From Sistotremastrum niveocremeum HHB9708 (taxonomy: Eukaryota; Basidiomycota; Agaricomycetes; Sistotremastrales; Sistotremastraceae), in contig KV419394.1 in assembly GCA_001630475.1 (NCBI GenBank), positions 1,364,001-1,428,000 of the forward strand: a stretch of DNA of 64,000 bases, read 5' to 3'. Positions 40,401 through 54,740 of this stretch are shown in pieces; the first letter of the stretch is position 1, and each line of letters opens with the position of its first letter. The translations under genes were made by a program, and so were the position numbers. The notes under the pieces were generated by a model. That model did not search any database, was not told where the DNA came from, and was given only the letters and a program-made list of their open reading frames with translations.

Positions 40401-41622
40401 AGGGCGTGCGTGCCGTGGTCAAATATTGCCAGAATGACGTGGATTGCCGTCGTGTTCAAGTTCTGCGATACTTTGGCCAAGGGTTTGACCCTCGCGAGTG
40501 TCACAAGGCTTGTAACAACTGTCTGGATGAACGAGAGCAGAAGACCGAGGACATGACAACAGCCGCTAAATCTCTTCTGAACCTTGTGCAAGCGCTGGGT
40601 CGCAAAGAACGGATGACCAAAGTTCAATGTCTCGACGTCTTCCGAGGAGCAAATGTAAAGACTATCCGAGACAAGGGCTACGATAGCAATCCGTATTTCG
40701 GTGCCGGAGCGAAACTGTCTCGTGAACATGCTGAACGTTTGATAGACCAACTTCTTGTTCTGGATGCTTTGCGCGAAGAATGTTTTACAAACCGATCAGG
40801 TTGGAATAACTCTTATGTACAGGTTGGTGGTTTCCGCTCATCTCTGACTTTATCGCCTCATAGTCTGTCTTAGCTAGGGTTGGCTGCCGATAACTATCTG
40901 TCAAAAGGCGAGCAAATATTGATGACGACCAAGATCAATGCAGAGAAGGCGTCTAAAACCAAAGCCACCCGGCGAAAGAGTCAAACGGTCGTCGCTGTGG
41001 CTGCCGTAGCCTCAACAAGCAAACGCGGTCTTGACTATTACGAAGATTTGGAAGAAAGCACCTTTGAAGAAAACACATTTGATATGGAAGCCGAAACTTG
41101 GGATGACGCAGATCCGATTGGTGACTACGATGACTTTCCTGATGTTAGAGTTGCCCCAGATCCTCCGGTGCTGAACTCAAACAAAGAGCCGGAAGACTAT
41201 GAGGCCATACTGGCAGCCGTTTCAGAGCTAGAAAGCGAAACGGACCCTGCTCAAAGATGCTATCGAAGCCTGAAGGCTCTCAGAGAGAAGGTATATTCTT
41301 CCTCAGACATGCATAACATATTGATTAATGAAGATTCCGCAGATCGCGAAAGAGTGTCACATAGAGAGTCTCGAAGATATCCTGGATGATCCAACTTTAG
41401 AACTAATGAGTGTCACCGTTCCTACCGGTCTGTCAGCCTATATCCCCATTCGGCAGATAACTTACCTCGCACTTAGACATGCATTCAATGAAAGCTCTTC
41501 TGCAGGACTGCATCGGCAATGATGAAGAGGTTGAGAAAAAATATCAAGACTTCGGGAGGCGCTTTCTGAGTACCTGTGTCACGCACAAAATGGAGGAGTC
41601 ATCGGAGAGAGTTCCTTCGTAA
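37424..41622 (+). CDS. SGS1: RecQ DNA helicase, BLM/SGS1 type
   Basis: 3'-5' DNA helicase for dissolving recombination intermediates. The long N-terminus (to about 38920) is disordered and Ser-rich, with a helical patch [16 protein letters not shown]. The helicase core begins [20 protein letters not shown]. Motif I is [12 protein letters not shown], Ia [72 protein letters not shown] and [19 protein letters not shown]. The zinc site includes [19 protein letters not shown], then HKACNNC; the winged helix includes [20 protein letters not shown]. Motif V requires a 3-base exon at 40055-40057. The aromatic-rich loop reads [12 protein letters not shown], with Arg instead of the usual His. The C-terminal tail is acidic and ends near SSERVPS. 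Confidence 0.92.
40055..40057 (+). other. Three-base microexon (ATG) of the RecQ gene
   Basis: The exon ending at 39999 finishes ...GMGIDKA plus one G; intron 40000-40054 (GT...TTAG, 55 bases) and intron 40058-40107 (GT...GTAG, 50 bases) flank ATG. Exon 40108-40150 continues with [14 protein letters not shown]. Including ATG supplies the invariant Asp and preserves phase; skipping it would also stay in frame but lose Asp. Confidence 0.7.
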
Positions 41623-41957
41623 GCGCGATGGATTGTCATGAGGAGAAAATTCCTTGATCACCTCCTCACAAGGACGCTCCGCACTCAAAGACTCGATACT
41701 GCACAGCTGCATGAGCAATTTGATTTCCATGCATAAGTTCAACATTGCCGAGTTCCCGTGTCAGATATTCTCGGCATTAGCTTCGCTGGTACATCGTCAT
41801 TATTATCTAGATGTGTATCTTATTTTGTATGTATGTATAAGAGTGAAGTTGAATGACGAAAGAAAGATATTGCAAGTGCAAGTGCAGCCGCAAGTGAAGA
41901 GCGTGACGGTGACCCAAACGCGATCACGTGCGCACTTCTAAGTTCGCGACTTCCAAC
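41623..41957. promoter_or_regulatory. Intergenic, RecQ 3' end and NUF2 promoter with E-box
   Basis: 335 bases between two plus-strand genes. A CACGTG E-box lies at 41925-41930, within GATCACGTG, about 28 bases before the NUF2 ATG. Short open frames have no family signature. No RNA gene seen. Confidence 0.45.
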
Positions 41958-43712
41958 ATGACGACTGGTGGTTATTCCTTCCCGAGTGCAGATCTGCCTG
42001 AAATCGTGTCGGTGGTTCAGGACTGGGGATTACAAGACGTGCACCAGTCACAGATAGCTGCATGCGATGTCCAAGTCATCCAGTCTATCTACGCGTTGGC
42101 TTTGGAGCGCGTCACTGGCATCACCACTGCTGCTCTTGACCAGGCAACTGAGAAGTCTCTCTTACCGATCGATGAGTATCCTGTGCGTGATTGGTTTTCT
42201 CATTTCTCAGGACTTTCACTGATGTACGTTCATCATGGTCAGGACATATGCGTCGGAGGTATTTCGATGAACTTCCTGCTATATCATATGTACATGCAAT
42301 TCAAATTCTTATGCTTTCGGATGATACCAATTGACAATCTGCAGCCAACGCATAGCTGGTGCTTCACGGCTCGAGGGCTTTTATCTCAAAGACCTGGCCC
42401 AACCAGAGAGAGCTCGCACTCTGAACAATCTTTCCGCTATTATCAACTTCGTCAAGTTTACGGAAGAGCAGATAGATTTTGTCGCTTCCCTCCAGGACAA
42501 TTCATACCAGGCATCTCTTGAGCGTGAACGACTACTGTCAGAGATTGAAGAAATGAGAAATCGTGTGCAAACGACGCGGTAATTTATCTTGATATTCTTT
42601 CATTGCTTGTCACTGATGGTTATTCAGAGCCCAAAGGGCCGCGGAACAACCGGAGTGTGAAAGACTTAGTGCGAAGATACAGGAGCTCACAGATAATCTG
42701 ATCTCTGTCAAAGACTCGCAGACGAAGGTCGTGGCTGAGGTAGATGAGCTCAGGCGACACAAGACAGCGCTGCTAGATCGCAAGGTAAGCCAGACGCAGC
42801 TGTCATTTTATCTACTCAAAACTAGTCCAGGCCGGTATGAGGAACGAGATTGCCTTAGCAATCGAGAAACGGGATAAACTACGATCCAGAATAGTTCAGG
42901 ATCCCGACCGTCTGAAACGCATACTTGAGAAAAAATCTCACATGGTTCAAGAGGAAAGAGCGTCGATAGCCAATGCTGAAGCCAAGCAACGCAATCTACA
43001 ATCGAAGGCAGAGTCCCTTGCCGCATATGAACAGGTACGTCAGGTTGATGGGCTTTGATGTGTCTCTTCATCCTCTGATGTTCTGCTTGACTAGGATATC
43101 CGCATCAGCGTCCAGCAGCTCAAGACCATCGAAACGGAGCAAAATCACCTTGATGTGACTCAACAGAAACTCAACGACCTGAAAGCAACATTAGATGAAA
43201 AGAACATTGAGCGATCCGAGTCCCAAACCAACCTTGAGGTACGCTGCGTTCCAGAGTGTCTTTTCTACTCCTGCTTACCTTTGTGAGGCAGCGTTGTCAA
43301 CTTCAAGTGGAGCACGCTAACCTCAAACTCGAAAGGGCGAATCAAGCTGCGGAGGAGCGGCGAATAACCTCTCAGGCCACTGTAGACCGACTCAGAAGGG
43401 ATTGGGAAGAAATGTCTTCTGGAAGACGAGACCATGATAGACAAGTAGAGGAGACAAGAAGGCAAATCGCAGAGATAGAACAGAAGGTAGCATTCTCCCC
43501 ACCAGCTCATGAACGTTGTTAACACAGGTCCAGATGCAATCACATTTAAGAGAACAGGAAACAGAGATGAATGAACTATTAGCGGAATACTTTCGGCTTC
43601 GGCATCAAATCGGTTCGTTCGCTCCTTCGAAGCGGTGTGTGACACTGACGATCACCCAGATGTGTACATGGAGACCCTATCCAATAAATTGGGCTTACGA
43701 TTGGAATCTTGA
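41958..43712 (+). CDS. NUF2: Kinetochore protein NUF2
   Basis: Ndc80-complex subunit that couples kinetochores to microtubules. The start MTTGGYSFPSADLPEIVSVV opens the calponin-homology domain (QIAACDVQVIQSIYALALER, then DEYP). The domain continues through GFYLKDLAQPERARTLNNLS, and AIINFVKFTEEQIDFV is the family signature before a long coiled coil (LERERLLSEIEEMRNRVQ, VEHANLKLERANQAAEERR). The C-terminus splices over an intron near 43613-43660 to DVYMETLSNKLGLRLES with stop at 43710-43712, matching the conserved Nuf2 end. About 450 residues in eight or more exons. Convergent with the ING gene, 50 bases apart. Confidence 0.92.
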
Positions 43713-43762
43713 GGATATTCTGTCTACGATCGTGAATTTTTATTGCTACAGTACTGTACATC

Positions 43763-45069
43763 TTATCTTCTCTTCCGTGCTTGCGCCGCAACCTCTGTAC
43801 AATCTGGACATATCCACTTGCCCTTCGGTGCTTCCGTAAGGCCAACACATTCATAGTGAAACTGAAGAAAAGTCAAGGGCGCTGGACCAACCGAGACGAA
43901 GGGCATACACACCCATTCTTTTTCGCACTTGGGATAGTCACATGCTACCATCTTGATTGAATGAGGTCAGCAGTTGTACATTCTCAGGGTGTTGTTGTGG
44001 ACCGACCTCTCCGAAGGACACTCTTTGGCAAAAGCAATATCGTGGTTCGTGTGGAACGACATCCATATCGAGGACGGGACCCGAAGTGGAAGGGGTGGGA
44101 TCTACGCTGGTCTGTTCTGTACCGGAGGCGGGTTTAGAGGCCGAGGAGCTAGCTAATTTTCGATTCCTAGAACCCGCAGGGCGACCGCGTGTCTTTCGTG
44201 AAACTTTAGAGCCCGGCTGTTCAGAGGGTGTAGGGGTGGCTTCGAGTTGTAGAGTCGCTGAGACTGGACTGCTTCCTTCCTTGACGTTTTGAGCATTCGA
44301 CGAAAGAGACGGTTCTCCTTGTTGTGCGGACGCAGGCTTGGAAATTGCACTATCATTGGACGACTGTTCAGGCATTTCGAGGTCCAGGGCACGGACATGC
44401 CGATCAACCTGAGTTCCAAGCTTTAGTTAACCACAAGTGATAAGGGTAGGACACGTACAGATGAATAGGCAGCTCGAGAAATACTCAATTTCTCATCAGT
44501 CGCTTGCAACCACGCTGTGGCAAGCCTAGCGATGCTCGAAAGCAGCTTTCTACTCGACTGGTTCGCCGGGGTTGGCACAGAGCTGCTACGAAGAACCGAC
44601 CCCTCAAGTGACGCAGATTGGTCGTCCGGATTGGGATTGGCAAGTGCATCTGCAGCACTTGTCTGAGACTGTCGCAGAGCTATGTATTTCCGCATGAGTT
44701 GAAGCAGCAAAGTTTGATATTCTATCAAAGAAATGAGTTCGGTTTGCGACGGATTAGTACACACGGACGTTGGGCATTCTGGTCGAGTTCGCGCATCAGA
44801 GAATACGACCTATAAAGATACAAAGGAAGTTGTTCAACAGCTGGTGGCTATCAGCCTCTGGCGCTATGGAGAGTTGATAAGGACCGACTTTCATGGTAAT
44901 CTTCCTTGAACGCCTCCCAAATTTCCTGCTCTCGCGTTTTGCTCTCGTCGCTTTCTTTCGCGTCTCCGCTTGATCCTGGCGCTGGTGGTGTGTCGTCCTG
45001 GTCAGGTTGATCTGCTTCTGGAGTGAAAGCCTCAGAATGTGGTCGTTTTCTCAGGTTTGGTCGAGGCAT
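43763..45069 (-). CDS. ING-family PHD-finger protein
   Basis: Chromatin reader, expected subunit of a histone acetyltransferase or deacetylase complex (yeast Yng1, Yng2 and Pho23 relatives). It starts MPRPNLRKRPHSEAF; an ATG at 45087 is an alternative. The N-terminal ING helices include VEQLPLYLYRSYSLMRELDQ, then LISLIEYQTLLLQLMRKYIA. The middle is Ser/Pro/Lys-rich and disordered (KVSRKTRGRPAGSRNRKLAS). The C-terminal PHD finger reads YCFCQRVSFGEV, GSMVACDYPKCEKEW, then after a clear intron FHYECVGLTEAPKGKWICPD, ending AARKRR-like basic residues at 43765-43763. The PHD predicts binding to trimethylated H3K4. Start is 83 bases from the divergent pseudokinase gene. Confidence 0.88.
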
Positions 45070-45152
45070 CCCGTCACAAACACGCACCGTCTGGAAACGA
45101 GCTATTAGCGCTGCGGGGCAAGGGCTGAGCGTTGATCTATGTTCTGGTTTCC

Positions 45153-47421
45153 ATGCACGTCCTTTTCCAAGATACTCTAAATGCGCTCACTATTGCCGGA
45201 ACATTCTCTGGTGTCCCGTTCGTTGGTTCTGGAGCCGCGATCTTGAACGTGATCTGTGTTTCCTACGATAACATCTCCATCTACAAGGCGAGTCGCTGTA
45301 GGTATCTGTTAACGAGTACAAATCTAATCCGACGATCTAGGACAGATGCAGACAACTCATCAGACGTTGCATCGAACATGAACTAGTGCTTTCGGAATCT
45401 GCCTCCAAGCTACAAGGAACGGCCCTTCAAGAGGCAGCGGACGAGTTCGAATAGTGCGTCACAGCCAGAGAATAACGCAGACTGTCAACGTTTCCTTCAG
45501 CTATCTGAAAAGCTTCAATTCCAAATTGAAGAAGTGGTCTAGCTATGGACGTGCGAAATCATACTGTTGGTCTCGTCTGTGCGACATACAGCTTCTGTGT
45601 ACAACTTGAAACGTATTCCACAGGGAAGCAGGAGGAGATATCCAAGGGCCTAAACGACTTGGATAACCAACTTGCGACAGTAACAACAACATTCAATGTA
45701 CGCCTGTTCGTCGTATGCTCGAGATGCTGACCATAACCTAGTGATCCCGATGTCAGATGCGTGCAAATATACAAATACATGCCCAAGTTACGGAGAATGG
45801 TCAAGCCGCACACCACCATTTTCAAGAAGTGAAGGAATTGTTGCAGCAAGTGTTGAGTAGTAGACAAGACATCTCCGAAATTGCCAGAATGGCCGTTGAA
45901 GAGCGCTTGCCGGTGGCAGAGCGCTTGATGTCTGATGGCCAACAAGTACCCATCTATCGTTGCTCCTCGAGTGCGCTCTGGCTGACCTCGGGCTCAGGAA
46001 ATGGATCTTCAACCCCGGGATAGCCAAAAATATCTAGATTATCAGCGTGGCTTGCTAAACCTCCATCAGTCTACCGGAGTTCTCCCTTCAGTACCGAACT
46101 TAAGCCAAGAGATTACTCGATCGGGGCAAAGAGCAGTAACAGGAGGTCATTATCCTATCTATCATGTTGCGCGTGTGTGCATTGAACCATCTCCGTCAGG
46201 GACATTCAGTGATGTTTGGATGGGTGAATGGCTGGGTGGCAAGAAAGTCGCTCTGAAGGGGCTCAGGGGTGTAGCTGTTTCGCCTAATGCTCAAAAGGTC
46301 AGTCTCGTCACACAAGGAAAATGCAGCTGAGTAAAGGTGCTTTCGGTCAGCGCTTTGAGCGGGAGATCGTGGTTTGGTCAAAATTGGATCACCCAAATAT
46401 TCTCCCGTTATTCGGCATAGTCACAAACATGGGGCCCCACATACACTTGGTAGGAAAAAATGAAACCTGTAGCATCATGTTCTCATCTAGCGCACAGGTA
46501 TCACCATGGCAGGATAATGGCAACGCATTGGAGTTAGTCCTGCCTTCCGATTGGGATATCTCAATCATTGATGGTGTTGTAGTTTCGTCAAATCCCATCC
46601 AGACGTCAACAGGTTGGCGCTAGTGTGTCTTTACAGTGTTAAGAAGATTGCTCTGGTCTAATTTGATCTAGTTAGCTGGTGCAGCCCGCGGGCTTGAATA
46701 TCTCCACTCACCTAGTGTAGGCGTAGTCCACGGAAACGGTGAGTCGTTTCAAAGAATCGCGCCACAAGTGCTAAAGCAATGGTGGGTCGGGCAGTGAAAT
46801 GTGTAGGTCGATTTACACCCAATGTGTGATTGTGTGATCATTGATGTGTAGCCCAGTCGAACATCTTGATATCCGATAAAGTGAGTGGCGACATTGAACG
46901 ATATCGATATAGTATTTGACAGCTTTTTCTAGGGTGTAGCCACTATCTGTGATTTTGGTTTGTCAATTCTCGTGGAAGAAGTAACAGAAGTTTCTGCGTC
47001 GGCCACGTTGACCGCCAGCGGAAGTGCGCGGTACGTGCGCCCGAAACATGTATCGGTTCCAACAAAATGACACATTTGTAGTTGGCTGGCGCCCGAGTTG
47101 ATAGAAGGGACTATCAATAGCCCCACGACATATACTGACATATACGGCTTCAGCATGGCCATTCTAGAATGCTGCACCCTGAAGCGCCCATTCGCGCATC
47201 GTAAGCGAGATGCAGCAGTCATCCGCGACGTGACGGTGGATCGTCTTCACCCGCCTAGGCCAGCGGACTCCGTGTGGATTACCGACGAGGTGTGGGCCAC
47301 GATGTGCAGGAGTTGGAGTAGTGAAGCTCACTTACGCCCCCTGATGTCTCATGTGGTGAAGGTTTTAGAGCGGAACTCGAATACGAGTTCAACGGTAGAA
47401 GACGATATGATGGAGGAATAA
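45153..47421 (+). CDS. MLKL-like four-helix-bundle protein with C-terminal pseudokinase domain
   Basis: Thirteen exons (45153-45287, 45341-45453, 45501-45565, 45624-45697, 45757-45945, 45998-46297, 46351-46449, 46498-46532, 46583-46622, 46672-46738, 46852-46880, 46933-47030, 47082-47421) join in phase to 527 residues. Residues 1 to about 130 resemble the MLKL-type N-terminal helical bundle common in Agaricomycetes: a hydrophobic helix with GTFSGVPFVGSGAAILNVI, then amphipathic helices (CRQLIRRC, EFEYLKSFNSKLKKW, EEISKGLNDLDNQLATVTTT). A tyrosine-kinase-like domain fills about 255-515: VALK with Lys279, Glu297 in RFEREIVVWSKL, DFG at 389-391, and WLAPEL. The catalytic loop reads HGN instead of HGD/HRD (Asn372) and is about one residue short; the Gly-rich loop is degenerate (SPSGTFSDVW). 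Probably catalytically weak or dead. Role inferred: regulated membrane-acting cell-death or signalling protein. The first intron appears to be GC-AG. Confidence 0.8.
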
Positions 47422-47834
47422 GGAACGACTGATCGTCTGGTACGGGATGACCATTAGGAATGGAATGCCCGCCGGGAGCCGCAGTGTAGTCTTCCCTCAA
47501 GAAACCTACTGGCATGTTCTGCCCAAATACGCCTGGATTTGTGGCAGAGTGTTCGTACGCGAAAGCTGTAGGTCGCTATAGCGGTCATCCCTTTTGTCAC
47601 CTCGTCAGAGAATTTCATAGTCAAGTTCATTTGTATGCGTTGAAGAGTAATACCATGATCATGATGAACCTGGGAAACGATTTTGCATTTATTTGGCCGG
47701 ATCGTAACACGCGAAAATACAACAAGAAAAATAAATGTGATCGAAATATGATAAACGTCCATCGTGCTCGTCAGTCCGTCAATACAATCGTTCAATAAGA
47801 AAAGTGAAAGGGGAAGTTTGAATGTCTATACTAG
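47422..47834. other. Convergent intergenic region
   Basis: 413 bases between the stops of the pseudokinase gene (plus) and the membrane-protein gene (minus). AT-rich near 47690-47760, as expected for 3' flanks. Open frames on both strands are short and unsupported. No RNA gene or repeat recognised. Confidence 0.5.
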
Positions 47835-48828
47835 CTATCTGTGAACCGGAACAGCGTTCACGCTAGGCACGTCGTCGTCGTAATCTTCACCTCCATATGC
47901 GAGGCCGATGGGTTCAGAATTATCCGAGTAGACGGAGGCGCTCGTTGCGGTCAGGAAGGATGTACGTGCTGGTTCTCCAATCGCTCTCTGCCCACGCGAC
48001 GCAGCCGATCTGGGAGCTGAGGCCGACTGGGAAGGCACGGATAGATGTGATTCAGAAATAGGCAGTCTGCCATTGCCATTGCGAGAAGGATTAGGGACAG
48101 TGTGAGTAGTGAGATCAGCTGAGGGGTGAGAGTTTGGAAGAGGTGGAGGAGACGAGCTATTCATGGCTGATAATGCCAGAGGACTCGGGCGTTGGGGTTG
48201 ATATGAACGACGCTGTTTTCCCAAGGGCTCGTCCGGAGACCCACCAGAGCCCTTGCGAAGCGTGGCAGGCTGTCCCGTTCCATCTCGCGGAGGAGACCGC
48301 TTGGCGGATAAGGGATCTGCTGGAGTCGAGGGGGGTGCAGAGGCGGGCTCGTGAGCGTCGGTGAGTTCGTTGGCTGCGGCAGCAAAAGATACCCTGCGCT
48401 CTGATGCGGTAGCCCAGGCAGGCGGGACAGGGGCGATAGGATTCAGAGGGAGCTTTGATGCTGAACCACGCGATGATGTGGAAGAGCGGCCATGCGTTAT
48501 GACAGGTCGAGCATAGGTTTGCTGATCCACGAGGAAAAGTACGGTGTGAGCTGTCGTTCAAGAAAGCGGCACAATTGACACTCACGCCCTTCAGCTGAGC
48601 TCTACGCTGCTGCTGCTGCCTTTTTATTGAACGACCCCACCAGATCCAGCAAAGAACGGCGATGACAGCAAGGGTTGCGCCAGCGACGGTGCCTCCAATG
48701 ATAGCACCCAGTGGGATGGGTGTGCCCGAGGATTGGGTGGGGGCAGTCTGCGATGGGCCCGTGAAGATGGTTGTGGTTACAACCTGGTTTTGCGGCGAGC
48801 GAGCCCTTAGATGCTCGACGATGGGCAT
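47835..48828 (-). CDS. Hypothetical single-pass membrane protein with long Ser/Pro-rich tail
   Basis: Two exons separated by an intron near 48587-48525 with a GTGAGT donor and CAG acceptor. The short N-terminal part (about 40 residues, rich in Thr, Ser, Gln, Pro; VTTTIFTGPSQTAPTQSSGT) is followed by one strong transmembrane helix (LGAIIGGTVAGATLAVIAVL, then CWIWWG) and a basic stop-transfer segment (RSIKRQQQQRRAQLKG). The cytosolic tail of over 200 residues is low complexity, with KLPLNPIAPVPPAW and SPSPLALSAMNSSSPPP-like runs, ending VPSVNAVPVHR. There is no cleavable signal peptide, so it is probably type III or anchored. The layout resembles fungal wall-sensor-like or Skg6/Mid2-like proteins, but the extracellular part is very short. 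Function unknown. Confidence 0.65.
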
Positions 48829-48980
48829 GGACGCGGGGGAGGGGAAGTAAAGGAAGGGGGAGGGGATAAGAGTGCGGCAGACCCCGGATCAAGCCATGTC
48901 TTAATACACGCGACCCGTGCCTTATCAACACAATACAATTATAATTTATTGTACACTCCTACCCAGTACTAAGTATAATA

Positions 48981-51808
<2,828 letters not shown>

Positions 51809-51882
51809 GGGAGTTGTTTGGTTGTGTTTGCACGGCAACTCAATGAATTAGAGACCGAGGTCGGGGACTCTGATGGGCTGCA

Positions 51883-51888
51883 CACGTG
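51883..51888. promoter_or_regulatory. E-box CACGTG in shared promoter of CDC5 and Zn2Cys6 gene
   Basis: The core sits in the 10-base palindrome CACACGTGTG (51881-51890), 73 bases upstream of the CDC5 start within the 216-base divergent gap. Function inferred from motif and location. Confidence 0.35.
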
Positions 51889-52024
51889 TGTTTTGGATGG
51901 GAAGCGGGCCAGCACTGATGTGGGTGGCGACCTGGGGCTAACCCGAAAGAAAACAGGGCGAGTCGAGTAGCAAAAGGCGTGGCGGGAGCGACTCGACCGG
52001 CGATCAAAGAGGGCCGGCTTGGAG

Positions 52025-54551
52025 ATGGATGCCGGGTTGAGCCGGGGAACAAACCGGGCAATCAGCCGTTGGTTGCCTCCCACAAGCCCTCGTCCATCGC
52101 CCATGGACTCGTCGTCGTCGCAGAAGGCGTCCGTCATCCGCGGCGCTCGTGCGTGCACTGTCTGTCGCGCCGCCAAGATGAAGTGCGTTGGCTCTGACGA
52201 TGGCCGGAAGCAGTGCCAGCGTTGTGAACGAGCCAACATCGACTGCATCTTCGAGAAACACCGCAGGGGCAGAAAGCCTGGCTCTCGTCTCTCAGAGGCG
52301 TCCAAGATGCTTCGTCGTCTCGAAAAGAACCTCAACTCGCAAAAGCAGAAGCACTCTCTGCACGACCCCCACGCCCCCCGCCAGGACCTCCGTCCGCCAT
52401 CGCCCATCAACAGAGACGACATCGAGGAGGAGGACACTGACGACGACGACGAAGACTCACATCGCATATTCCCCGCCAATATCATCCGTGCTGAGCAACG
52501 CCAGCCCTTCTTTCGCACCATCCTCAACTCGCCGTCGCCATCGCCACAGGTCCCCTCGTCTTCCTCGTCGTCTTCAACCGTCCCTCCCGTCCGCGAGCAC
52601 TCCCAGCCTGCCATTCCCCGTCACGTTTCGCCTCCCCCAGGATTTTCTGACCCCCTCACCTCCAAACTCATCACCCCAGAAAAAGCAGCTTCCCTTTTTG
52701 ATGCTCTCTTTCTCCGACTCAATCCTTTCATCAGCTTGTTCGACCCCGCCTTGCACTCTGTCGATTATGTTCGCTCTCAATCCCCTTTTCTTTTCTCTGT
52801 TCTCATCGCCGCTGCCTGTAAATATTGGCTCCCCGAACTCTATCTGCCCGCAAAAGCAATAGCTAGAAAGGGTGCCATTCGCGCCTTTGACGAAGCATGG
52901 AAGTCTGTCGAAGTCTGTCAGGCTTTTTCTTGCCTCACCTATTGGAAAGAACCAAACGAAACTTTCACATGGACATATATTGGATATGCATGCCGCATGG
53001 CAATCGAGCTCAAGCTCAATCGTTACCTTCCTACTCCTCCTCTGAACGAGTCAGAAATGCAGCGTCGTCAGAGACGCAACCATGAACGCACCTATCTCGT
53101 CCTCTGGGTCCACGACCGCTCCCTGAGCATGCAGACGGGAAGATTATGGATGCTGCCCGAGGACGATCTCGTCCGGAACAGTGACCGGTGGCATCTCCAG
53201 GGTATTGGCGCTCCTCGACCCGAAGATGTTACCGTTTCCGCATTCGTTGACCTCCGTCGCATAGCTGTTAGTACTTGCATCCACCATAAAGTATGCTCTG
53301 TTAACCTTCCTTCAGGCTGAGACGATCGACGGTTATTATCTCCATCGAAGTCAAGCCACCGCTTACAATGATATCCGCTATGACCATTTATTGCAAATTT
53401 GCAACACGAAACTTACCCAATGGATGGATCGTTGGTCGACAGAAATGCAACAAGGTCTGTTCCTCCTTCCCTTCCTATCCTTCTGCTCATCTGTCCTAGC
53501 CAACGGCGAGGATTTCAATTTCAAGTTTCTGAGCCTCTTCCGTCTATATGTTCGCCTCTTTATCAATAGTTTTGGACTGAAAGATTCTGTCAGTCCTCTA
53601 TATTATTGTTCACAATCAATCTGACGCTCTTGCCTTTTTCAGCAGTCCAGCGTGAATATCCAGCCCCTTTCTATCTGCTATACATCGGCTATAGAGTGCC
53701 TTGAGATAGTGACCGGAGCTTTTGCTTCGCTAAATGTCCTTGTGCGTTGTTCGTGTCGAGGAAATCTTCGTGAAAGCGCTGATCTCGTGTAATGAATGTC
53801 TTAGCAATATGGTCAAGACGTAATCACCGTTATGACTGCGTACGCAGCAGTGTTCTTGACACAGGTATGTTGTGAATCACTGGATTCGTTATCGTTATCT
53901 CACAACTATCAGCTGTTACGAAACTCAAACACTCGGTCTCAGCTGGTTGAGCATTATTCTGCTGACCGAGTGTACACTCTGATCAGCGACGCTGCCAAAG
54001 CTTATTCAGTGGCCGTTGTCCCTGGTCAAACGCTTAGCACTTCTGCTTCTCATGCTCGTTTCCTCTATAAGCTTGTAGCACAAGAGCGCCAGTTTGAGAA
54101 TCGGACGGCTGATCAAGACCGTCGCTGGCGCTCTGTGCATTCTGGAGGCCTTTCGACGCCCACTTCTCCGACGTACTCATCCGCCAATTCGTCCTCGATC
54201 GCTCCCACTTCTTCGATGCGAGGATCAGCGGCTTCAATGTCGCCGTCACATTCCATACCACCGTCCAACTTTGCCTCGAACGGCCAGCAAGAGCGGCAAT
54301 TCTCATTCAACTCGTCACCCACGAGTACCAGTCAGCATCCGCTTATGGGTGCCATGGAATACAGTGGCTTCAACAGCGAGCGCTATCCAGGGGCTCATCT
54401 CACTGCGGACGACCAGTATTGGCAGAACATGCATATCGAGCTGGGACTCGCTACACACGGAGGTCTCAGCGACGGCGTATTGAATCTTTCCCCAGAAGGC
54501 GGCCAATACAGATCATTTCATCAGTACGATCCTAATTCACGCCTTGGCTAG
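52025..54551 (+). CDS. Zn2Cys6 transcription factor with fungal-specific TF domain
   Basis: Fungal binuclear-cluster regulator. ATG at 52025 or 52103. The zinc cluster reads ACTVCRAAKMKCVG and CQRCERANIDCIFEKHRR, followed by GRKPGSRLSEASKMLRRLEK; this linker is typical of a large agaricomycete group that includes prtT-like regulators. An acidic and Ser/Pro-rich linker (EEEDTDDDDEDSH, SSSSSSST) follows. The middle homology region spans roughly residues 230-640: KAASLFDALFLRLNPFISLF, FLFSVLIAAACKYW, YIGYACRMAIELKLNRYLP and RTYLVLWVHDRSLSMQTGR. Introns lie near 53270-53316, 53455-53500, 53588-53640, 53742-53803 and 53863-53911. The C-terminus is Ser-rich and ends YDPNSRLG. About 740 residues. 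Target genes unknown. Confidence 0.9.
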
Positions 54552-54740
54552 ACACACGACATGGAAGATGAGGGAGCGTCCGATTTACATACTAATATCT
54601 TCGTCCATCTATGCTCTTTGCTATCGGTCTCTTGCTCTGTTGTATATCATCCATGTCCATTCCTTTCTATTCTTAGTTTTTGTTCCTGTTTTCCCCGTGT
54701 TTTAGTATTTACGGTCACGGTGTTGGGATGGAATCAGGAT

